Assembly (NCBI GenBank): GCA_947564765.1 | Contig: CANODN010000079.1 | Coordinates: 1-8,124, forward strand | Origin: an uncultured Roseburia sp. | GTDB taxonomy: Bacteria; Bacillota; Clostridia; Lachnospirales; Lachnospiraceae | Reading direction: 5' to 3' | Length of the DNA stretch: 8,124 nucleotides | Shown here: positions 1 through 6,100 of the stretch, piece after piece | How the letters are laid out: each line of letters begins with the position of its first letter | Position numbering within the stretch: position 1 is the stretch's first letter | Program-made: the position numbers and the translations under genes | Notes under the pieces: generated by a model | Databases searched by the model: none | What the model was told of the DNA's origin: nothing | Seen by the model: the letters and a program-made list of their open reading frames with translations, nothing else

Positions 1-1
1 G

Positions 2-1180
2 GCATTGCAGGATGCAGAAAAAATCATTCCGCCGGATTCACCCATGAGAGAATGCATCAAGAAAGCGATTCAATATATATTATATGAATATTCCGAGGAG
101 AATTCTCTGGATACCGGATTGAAAATGATTGAACAAAATTACAGATGCCAGAGATTAAAGGATGTCCATGCGCTGATGATGAAAACAGAAAAGATCGGAG
201 GGGACTATGAAGCTTCCATAAAGATTCTGCTGGCAGGAAGAGCGGTATGGGAAACGGAGACATGCAAATTTCAGAAGGAATGCAAAAACAGACAGCGTAT
301 GGTAAATATCGCATTGCTCCTTGTCTGCGGAGTATGCCTGTTTACGCCTTTGGTCATTTTAAAGTTTGCACCCTCAGTTGATATTACAACATCACCGGTT
401 TATAAGATCGGTACGGTAGTTATGATTCTGATATCCATGCGAACCTATATCAAAGCAGACAGTATGGCGTCAGTCAATTGGCTGCGGAATGAATCTGCGC
501 TGACAGAAGAGGAGCAGAGAAGACTTTACCAAAAGGTAAAATATTATGATTTTGCTTCTGAAAAAAGAAAAAGTCTGGCATGGTCTTTGATACCGGCCGG
601 TTTTGGGATAGTCTTTCTTTTGCTGAAATGGAAATATCCGGCAGTTTTTTGCAGCTTTCTTTTCGTTGTTACACTGAATCAGCACAAAATTGGATATAAA
701 CTGGCCCGGAAACGCTGCGGAGAGGAAATTGCAAAAGCCTTTCCCCAGTGGTTGATGGAAATATCGCTGTTGCTTCAGGTGTCTGAAAATGTAAATACGG
801 CAATTGCCAAATCCATGGAGGAAGCGCCTGCTATATTGACAGAAGGTTTGGAAGAAATGCAGAGTCAGATTATGGAAAATCCGGAGTCCAATGAACCTTA
901 TATGCATTTTATGAAAGAATTCGGCATAATGGAAATTCAGTCGGCAATGGGAATGTTGTATTCGATTTCCTCCGGAAGAGGGGGTGATGCCGCGTTACAG
1001 ATCGATGAGATTTTATCCAAAAACACAGCTCTTTTAGGTCAGAGTGAAAGTATGGCAAATGACAATCGTCTGGCGGCGTTGTACTGGCAGTTTTTGTTTC
1101 CTTCCGTGATTGGAGGAGGAAAATTGATTGTAGATATGACATTGGTAACGATTGCATTTATGTCAACAAATTTATATTAG
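2..1180 (+). CDS. TadB/TadC-like Tad pilus inner-membrane platform protein (5' truncated)
   Basis: Multi-pass membrane protein of the type II secretion F (GspF/TadB/TadC) superfamily, which forms the inner-membrane platform on which a Tad ATPase drives pilus assembly. The reading frame is open to the window edge. The first possible start (TTG at 5) has no visible ribosome binding site, so the true start is probably upstream and residue numbers here count from that TTG. Predicted membrane segments lie near residues 100-121, 133-147, 191-224 (probably two) and 355-388. Between them sits a cytoplasmic helical T2SSF-like block, about 246-350, with FPQWL, EAPAI, EPYMHFMKEFG and a Gly-rich SSGRGGDAA turn. 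The last segment contains GGGKLIVDMTL, a pattern I associate with Tad platform proteins of Clostridia. The gene ends 16 nt before the pseudopilin-like gene. TadB and TadC are paralogues, and I cannot say which this is because the neighbouring genes are missing. Confidence 0.85.
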   Translation, partial: ALQDAEKIIPPDSPMRECIKKAIQYILYEYSEENSLDTGLKMIEQNYRCQRLKDVHALMMKTEKIGGDYEASIKILLAGRAVWETETCKFQKECKNRQRMVNIALLLVCGVCLFTPLVILKFAPSVDITTSPVYKIGTVVMILISMRTYIKADSMASVNWLRNESALTEEEQRRLYQKVKYYDFASEKRKSLAWSLIPAGFGIVFLLLKWKYPAVFCSFLFVVTLNQHKIGYKLARKRCGEEIAKAFPQWLMEISLLLQVSENVNTAIAKSMEEAPAILTEGLEEMQSQIMENPESNEPYMHFMKEFGIMEIQSAMGMLYSISSGRGGDAALQIDEILSKNTALLGQSESMANDNRLAALYWQFLFPSVIGGGKLIVDMTLVTIAFMSTNLY

Positions 1181-1183
1181 TTT

Positions 1184-1189
1184 AGGAGG
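1184..1189 (+). promoter_or_regulatory. Ribosome binding site deciding the start at 1197
   Basis: A perfect AGGAGG lies 7 nt before the ATG at 1197. An in-frame upstream ATG at 1152 lies inside the end of the platform gene, has no such site, and would add 15 residues before the membrane anchor. The start at 1197 is therefore preferred. Confidence 0.85.
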
Positions 1190-1196
1190 GGTAACT

Positions 1197-1571
1197 ATGC
1201 CTGTAATTATAAAATCTTTTGTGGGAGTTTTTTTCTTTTCCCTTGTAGTATTTCTTGGAATCGGTATCGTAAATTACCAGACAGATGTTAACCGGGCTGC
1301 CGGTTATAAGCAGGATGTCATTGAAGAGCTGCAGAACAGTAATTTTGCTCCAAATGTTCTGAACGCCTGTATTCAAAATGGAACAAACCATAATTATGAA
1401 GTATGTATTGACGTATCTTCCGGTGACGGATCTCACAACACCTATACCCAAAGCGCACTGGCTGCAGATACGTCCGATGTGACAGCAGCTTATGTAACGG
1501 TAAATTATAAGAGCAGACTGCCGTTTCTTGGAATAGAGACATCGAATTGTCTGCGGGGATTTGCAAAATAA
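1197..1571 (+). CDS. TadE-like pseudopilin / single-TM Tad-associated protein
   Basis: A 124-residue protein starting with MPVIIKSF, a single hydrophobic segment at about residues 7-25, then a polar ectodomain. The architecture (N-terminal TM, short helical stalk, small ectodomain) and the C-terminal pattern of a beta strand (YVTVNYKSRLPFLGIE) ending in LRGFAK resemble the TadE/TadF-type pseudopilins of Clostridial Tad loci, which are minor components of the pilus assembly machine. No clear prepilin peptidase motif (Gly followed by a hydrophobic stretch with Glu at +5) is visible, so it may stay membrane-anchored. The ectodomain has three cysteines (in NACIQ, EVCID and SNCLR) that could form disulfides outside the cell. 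It follows the platform gene by 16 nt. Assignment as a Tad accessory is fairly secure; the exact subfamily is inferred from architecture and position. Confidence 0.75.
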   Translation: MPVIIKSFVGVFFFSLVVFLGIGIVNYQTDVNRAAGYKQDVIEELQNSNFAPNVLNACIQNGTNHNYEVCIDVSSGDGSHNTYTQSALAADTSDVTAAYVTVNYKSRLPFLGIETSNCLRGFAK

Positions 1572-1627
1572 ATATTCTTTTAGGGGCTGAAATCATGCGC
1601 AATCGATAGAAAAGGAGAAAGCAAAAT

Positions 1628-1738
1628 ATGAATAGTGTATTATTTGAAGATTACGGAGAAGCAATTTTGTATGTAGTACTGGCAGTTATGGTTCTGGGAT
1701 TTATGGCAGCAGCTATGGGTGCATTTACGGCATTTTAA
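1628..1738 (+). CDS. 36-residue membrane peptide, candidate Flp-like micro-pilin
   Basis: A very short gene that many gene callers would skip. It encodes 36 residues: a short acidic head (MNSVLFEDYGEA) and then one hydrophobic helix (ILYVVLAVMVLGFMAAAMG) ending a few residues from the C-terminus. AGGAG at 1613-1617 lies 10 nt upstream of the ATG. The Gly-Glu pair just before the hydrophobic helix recalls class III (Flp-type) prepilin sites, where the peptidase cuts after Gly. The 49-residue product of the next gene has the same arrangement, which argues that both are real and related in role. The position between pseudopilin genes of a Tad operon also fits a pilin subunit. It is shorter than typical Flp pilins (about 50-70 residues) and lacks the canonical Glu-Tyr pair, so the pilin role is an inference. 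A small membrane chaperone or accessory peptide is the alternative. Confidence 0.65.
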   Translation: MNSVLFEDYGEAILYVVLAVMVLGFMAAAMGAFTAF

Positions 1739-1755
1739 GGAAGCGAGGCAGGAAA

Positions 1756-1905
1756 ATGGAGGAAGCAGTAAATCAGGGCGGTGAACTAATCATAGGCATA
1801 GCAGCAGCGGCAGCTGTAGTTGGTGCAGTTATGTTACTGTTAAGTAAAACAGACGCAGGTATGCTTAGAATGTATATTACCTGTATGTTAGAGGCTGCCT
1901 GTTAG
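1756..1905 (+). CDS. 49-residue membrane peptide, candidate Flp-like pilin
   Basis: A short gene of 49 codons. The product has an acidic, polar head (MEEAVNQGGE), a hydrophobic Ala/Val/Leu-rich helix (LIIGIAAAAAVVGAVMLLL) and a short tail with two cysteines (ITCMLEAAC at the very end). GCGAGG at 1743-1748 sits 7 nt before the ATG and serves as the ribosome binding site. It starts 17 nt after the 36-residue gene. The Gly-Gly-Glu just before the hydrophobic stretch could be a class III prepilin peptidase site, with mature subunits beginning at Glu. Size and layout match Flp-type pilins better than those of its upstream neighbour. The stop codon overlaps the ribosome binding site of the next gene, suggesting coupled translation. 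Similarity to Flp pilins is by architecture only. Confidence 0.65.
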   Translation: MEEAVNQGGELIIGIAAAAAVVGAVMLLLSKTDAGMLRMYITCMLEAAC

Positions 1906-1909
1906 GAGG
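1904..1909 (+). promoter_or_regulatory. Ribosome binding site overlapping the stop of the 49-codon gene
   Basis: AGGAGG shares its first two bases with the TAG stop (1903-1905) of the upstream gene and lies 4 nt before the ATG at 1914. An in-frame ATG at 1926 would give a 16-nt gap, which is too long, so 1914 is preferred although the spacing is short. The overlap points to translational coupling of the two genes. Confidence 0.7.
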
Positions 1910-1913
1910 AATT

Positions 1914-2426
1914 ATGTTTACATTAATGAAACAGTATGGCAGAGCCGTTTTGATCTGCGCAGCGGCGGCGCTTGTTTTTGGGATCTTGTTTCGTATGCAG
2001 TCAGGTCAGAAAACGGGATTTATTGAACTTGTATATGAGAAGGCAATGGAAGATATGAGTGATGACAATCCGATGTCCTATACGGATGCGGAGGCTGTTA
2101 AGGCGGCTGCAGCCAGGAAAAAGCCGGCAATTACCTATACATATACGAAAGTGCTTTCCGGGTCAGCCGTAAATCTGGAGGCGATGTTTGAAGCAGAGGA
2201 TGCAGCCGGAAACCGTATTGCAGCAGAAATTACAGATATTGTAAGTCCTTTGGGAGAAAGTATTTTGTATTTGACAAAGGAGGACAGGAAGCATCGAAGA
2301 AAATCCGGTGATACGCAGAGCTTTCTTTTTGCAGATACGGGAATTTATACCGTATATGTAAAAGCCGTAGATGCAGAAAAGAAGCAGACATACGGACAAT
2401 ACCGGCTGCCGGTAACAAGCAATTGA
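1914..2426 (+). CDS. Single-TM protein with Ig-like ectodomain, Tad operon accessory
   Basis: A 170-residue protein with an N-terminal membrane anchor at about residues 10-27 preceded by a short basic head (MKQYGR). A helical, charged stalk follows (about 35-70), then a beta-rich domain at about 73-168. This domain looks like a bacterial Ig-like/DUF5011-type fold: it opens with an AITYTYTKVLSGSAVNL strand pair, has EAEDAAGN in the middle, and closes with FADTGIYTVYVKAVDAEKKQ, the usual last strands of such domains. It is therefore probably anchored in the membrane with the Ig-like domain outside. I do not recognise a named family. Its place between candidate pilin genes and a pseudopilin gene suggests a structural or adhesive part of the Tad apparatus. 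The Ala/Gly-containing EDAAGN motif recurs in the Ig-like module near the C-terminus of the downstream subtilase. Confidence 0.7.
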   Translation: MFTLMKQYGRAVLICAAAALVFGILFRMQSGQKTGFIELVYEKAMEDMSDDNPMSYTDAEAVKAAAARKKPAITYTYTKVLSGSAVNLEAMFEAEDAAGNRIAAEITDIVSPLGESILYLTKEDRKHRRKSGDTQSFLFADTGIYTVYVKAVDAEKKQTYGQYRLPVTSN

Positions 2427-2443
2427 GATGATGGTTTGCAGAA

Positions 2444-2481
2444 GGCTGCGTATTTGCTGTGTGAATGCGGGAAACGCAGCC
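2444..2481 (+). other. Intergenic hairpin (8-bp perfect stem)
   Basis: GGCTGCGT (2444-2451) is exactly complementary to ACGCAGCC (2474-2481), with a 22-nt loop whose bases next to the stem could extend it by a few weak pairs. It lies in the largest gap inside the operon (2427-2507). No U-run follows, so it is unlikely to be an intrinsic terminator. An mRNA stability or processing element that separates the pilin-like genes from the two large downstream genes is possible. Confidence 0.4.
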
Positions 2482-2507
2482 GGTAGCTTAGTGAGAAAGG
2501 ATAACAT

Positions 2508-3155
2508 ATGAAAAAGGCCGCATTTGGAATAGCCTGTGGTCTGGCTGTTTTCTTTGTGTTTGCCATGATGCTTACAGTATATGGCAGACAGACGAGAAAA
2601 GAAGAAGCTGACATAGCGCTTTCCCAGGCAATTGATACGGCGCTTTCGGGCGTTATGAGCGAGTATAATTATACAATCGAGGAAAATGAAACGTTTATTG
2701 CAGATTTTTTAAAATCATTGCTGATACAGACAAACAGTGATTCTGATCTTAAGGTATCCGTTTTGGAGGCGGATTATGAGCTTGGAATTTTGTCAGTAGA
2801 GATCACGGAAAAATTTAAACATCCAAACGGAAAAGAGGGAACGGTATCAGAAGTAAGAACGGTTATTTTTGACAGAGCAAAAGAAGAAGAAACAGAATAT
2901 AAAACAGTTCGTTTCTGTGTAGCGGATCAGGTTTATAAGGAATATAACCTGTTAAAAGGTTCGCTGTGCAGTGTTCCCGTTTTGCCAAAGCAGGAGGGAA
3001 AGGTTTTTCGATGCTGGCGTTTTGTAACCGGAGGCGTGGGAGAAGCAGAAAGCATGTCTGTGACCGGTGCAAAGGGAAGCAGGCAGGTGCTGGCATCGGA
3101 GCATGTTCCCTATACAGTATCAGAAGATACAAAATTGATTGCAGTATTTGAATAA
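2508..3155 (+). CDS. Pseudopilin-like single-TM protein with C-terminal B-repeat-like domain
   Basis: A 215-residue protein. AGAAAGGA at 2494-2501 supports the ATG at 2508. A basic head (MKKA) precedes one membrane segment at about residues 5-25. A helical stalk (QTRKEEADIALSQAIDTAL) then leads to a small alpha/beta domain, about 35-122, containing ENETFIADFLKSLLIQ and LSVEITEKFKHPNGKEG. This front part has the layout of a TadE-like pseudopilin. From about 131 to 215 the protein resembles one Listeria-Bacteroides/InlB B-repeat unit: a first strand (YKTVRFCVADQVYKEYNLLKG), a VPVLPKQEGKVFRCWRF core in the place of the usual P-x-x-x-G-Y-x-F-x-G-W, and a YTVSEDTKLIAVFE ending like the usual VTEDTTLYAVW. 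The same repeat type occurs in the subtilase encoded 16 nt downstream, suggesting the two products meet at the cell surface. The pseudopilin role is inferred from architecture. Confidence 0.7.
   Translation: MKKAAFGIACGLAVFFVFAMMLTVYGRQTRKEEADIALSQAIDTALSGVMSEYNYTIEENETFIADFLKSLLIQTNSDSDLKVSVLEADYELGILSVEITEKFKHPNGKEGTVSEVRTVIFDRAKEEETEYKTVRFCVADQVYKEYNLLKGSLCSVPVLPKQEGKVFRCWRFVTGGVGEAESMSVTGAKGSRQVLASEHVPYTVSEDTKLIAVFE
2898..3152 (+). other. Region encoding a Listeria-Bacteroides (InlB B-like) repeat unit
   Basis: Codes for residues 131-215 of the single-TM protein. The ending EDTKLIAVFE and the P-K-Q-E-G-K-V-F-R-C-W core follow the layout of B-repeat units, with Cys replacing the usual Gly before Trp. 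One unit only. Confidence 0.55.
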
Positions 3156-3158
3156 TAT

Positions 3159-3174
3159 AGGAGGAATGTAATTG
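3159..3174 (+). promoter_or_regulatory. Ribosome binding site selecting a TTG start
   Basis: AGGAGG (3159-3164) lies 7 nt before TTG (3172-3174), the optimal distance, and the TTG is followed at once by a typical signal peptide (KQKLTAW...). An ATG at 3166 sits only 1 nt after the Shine-Dalgarno sequence and is followed directly by TAA, so it cannot be the start of a gene. Confidence 0.85.
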
Positions 3175-6100
3175 AAACAAAAACTAACGGCATGGTGTGT
3201 GCTGGTTTCTCTGTGTATGATGTCCGTACCGATATCAGGGCATACAGAAGATGCCAAGCAGACAAAAGCAAAAGAAACAGCTGCAATAGAAATAAAGGCT
3301 GTGACAGGAGAAGGAGCAGCAGAAGAAGAAACAAAAATTACAGAAGCGTCTGATTTTTCTTCTTTTTTGGAGGCGGCGGCAGAAGAAATAGCGGAGAGCC
3401 CGGCAGAAAACGAGAAAAGAGACGGCAGTAAAAAAGAGACGGAAAGAGAGAATCCCTGGAAGAACCGACGACTTTTGGTAAGAAGTGAAGAAGCGTTTGA
3501 TGTTCAGGGAGCAGAAAGCGTCATTTTGGGATACGATCATCTTTTCATATTAAGTTATACCACAGAAGAAGAGACAGAAGCGGCCTATCATTCTTTGAAA
3601 AAGATGCCGGGACTGGTGGTAGAAACGGATGATTTTTATGAAATGACAGCAAAAGCAGAAACAGGAGCCTATTGTGAAGGAATTACATCACAGGGAATGG
3701 ATTATGAAGGAAATCCACCGGAGGGCAGAGATGTTATAGCGGCGGTATTAGACACCGGTTATGATGTGCATGGAAATGGAACCGAAAGGATTATGCAAGG
3801 TGTGGATTTGACAGGTATGGATACGGCTGCCGATGAAAACGGTCACGGAACGGCTATGGCAAATATTATTTTAGACCATACGCCGGACTGTGTAAAAGTG
3901 ATGCCGGTGAAAACTGCCGATGAAGAGGGAAGGACCTCTGCCTTAAAGCTTTATCTTGGAATCTGCTATGCAATGGAAAACGGGGCGGATATTATTAATA
4001 TCAGTATGAGCGCTTACAAAGCCTCCGGTTCTGAAATTGTTCACGGTGCAATTAGCAGGGCAAAGGAAAAAGGAATTTTTGTAGTGGTATCTGCAGGCAA
4101 TGCAAAAGAAGATGTTAAAAATTTTTCTCCGGCAAATGTGGAGGAAGCCATAGTGGTATCGGCAGTGGATGATCAGAATTTGGCAGCATCCTACTCCAAT
4201 TACGGAGAAACGATAGATTATTGTGCTTACGGTGCGATACAGGCTGCCTGTTTGAATGGAGAGAGGAAAAAGCAGGAGGGGACGTCGGTATCTGCTGCCA
4301 TTGTCTCAGCTGTGATTGCAGGGCAGATAGCCCGCAGAAACAGCAGCTCTTATGCAGAAATAACAGAGAGCCTGAATTGCATGGCACAGGATCTGGGAGA
4401 AGCAGGAAGAGATATCCTGTATGGAAACGGTCTGCTTGTACCGGATTCACTGGAAATGCCGGAGGATACAAAGGAAGAAACAGAGCAGAAAGAGCTGCCT
4501 AAGCTGCTTGTCTGCGACTGGAAGCATATTCCCATAGAAGAATTGAACCGGTATATCGGAAATGCCAATAATATAGAGCGACGCGTATTTTTGGACAGAT
4601 TAAGCGGCGAAGAGACAAATCAGCTGCTTTCTATGGATACTTTGTTTTCGGAGGAAGTGATTTATTCGGAACATTCCTATGACGGAACCGGAAATGAAAC
4701 AGAACTGCTGCGCAGAGAAGGACGTCTGTATGACATAATTACAAGAGGCGATCTGGCAGATGAATATGAGATTCAGGCGAAGAAATATCATGTGTTTGCT
4801 TACGGAAGCAATAGCGGCACGAGAAGCTGTATTAAGCTGGATACAAGCGCGAATCAAAATGATGCGGTGATTTATTGCTGGATGAAAGACCGCAGCTCCG
4901 ATAATCAGAACAGCGGAGAGTATGGGATTACTTTCGTAAAAGGAAGCTCCGCATATGATTTCAGTCAGTGTACGCATCGAATAGAGAATTGTGATTCGGC
5001 GGACAGTGGAAATGCTGTTGTATGGAGATTAAAAATCCGGAACGTAAAAATTTCAAAGCCGGCTGGTTATGCATTGAATTATAGTTCCGATTTGTGGAAT
5101 AAAAGTACCTTTTCTATTACCGGTGAGCAGGTTTCCGGATTTAAAGCACATTACTGGTATGTATTCAATTATCAGGTGAAACCGGCGTCGGGAGCAGCGA
5201 GGCAGAGGGCTTATGCAGATGGTACTTATCATGGAGGCTTCTGGGATCTGTCCGATGCATCCGGTAAAAAATGTGGAAAAACAGAACTTACGACAACCGT
5301 CGATATCGGCAGCAGGGATTTGTATACAGATGAGAATAAAGACGGAATTGTCTATCGTCTGCCGCTCACTGTTCATAACAGCGCTTCCTCTGTCAGAAGC
5401 ACGGTTGCTGTGCCGGCGACCTGCCTGCAGCAGGGGCTGCAGAATGTGGAGACTGTCTATAGCTGTTCGGTTTGTGACAGAACCTGGACGACGGTCACAT
5501 CCCAGGCGATACCCAGGCTGGCTCATAATTATGCGGCAAAAACCGCGGAAAGCAACGGAATTTTGAATGGAAAATACTGGGAGGAATGTACCAGAAACTG
5601 CGGCGGGAGCGATGTAAACGGCGCTTTCTGGCAGCGAAATATCAAATATTTACAGCCGGTACACTATTGGGAGATGAAGACGGATGGCAGCTACGAAAAG
5701 CTTCCTGCAGGAACAGACCGGAATGGAACGTATTATGCGCCCGGGGAAATCGTTCCTATGTGGATAAGAACGCCCTCGGAGGAATTTCAAAAGGGCAGGC
5801 TGGAATCCTTTTCGGCCCCCGGACAGGCATCTTATCATGATGTTTATATTCCAAGAAAGCAATACCGTGTTGTATATAAAAGAAACGGCGCCACAGGAGG
5901 CGAAACGAAACCGCAGAAAGTATACTGCGGAGAGGTATTTGATCTAAGTAAAAACGGATTCGTACGAACCGGCTACAGTTTCCTGGGCTGGGGAAAATCA
6001 CCGGACGGAAAGGTTACGGCGCAAAAGTCTGTAAAAAATCTGTCTCTTACCCATAATGATGAAGTGTGGCGGTATGCGCTCTGGGAACCTGGAATTTTCA

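Noticed and set aside
470..907. Minus-strand frame of 145 codons
   Set aside because: Antisense to the conserved T2SSF-like part of the platform gene; Phe/His/Arg-rich, typical of antisense translation.
1595..1609. Tiny ORF ATG-CGC-AAT-CGA-TAG after an AGGGG in the gap before the 36-codon gene
   Set aside because: Four codons only, with no regulatory codon run and no attenuator structure; cannot be told from chance.
2401..2413. Palindrome ACCGGC-T-GCCGGT
   Set aside because: Lies in the coding end of the Ig-like protein (YRLPV), loop too short for the full stem and no U-run; no support for a terminator or operator.
4221..4502. Plus-strand frame of 93 codons over the catalytic Ser region
   Set aside because: Shadow of the S8 domain, which contains the intact GTSVSAA motif in the main frame.
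5053..5526. Minus-strand frame of 157 codons
   Set aside because: Antisense shadow of the subtilase without ribosome binding site or recognisable domain.
5213..5566. Plus-strand frame of 117 codons inside the subtilase gene
   Set aside because: Out of frame with a gene that has strong domain evidence throughout; composition is Arg/Cys-rich and not protein-like.
5586..5840. Plus-strand frame of 84 codons starting at an ATG just after an internal GGGAGG
   Set aside because: A good-looking ribosome site, but spacing is too short and the frame is an out-of-phase shadow of the Cys-rich part of the subtilase.
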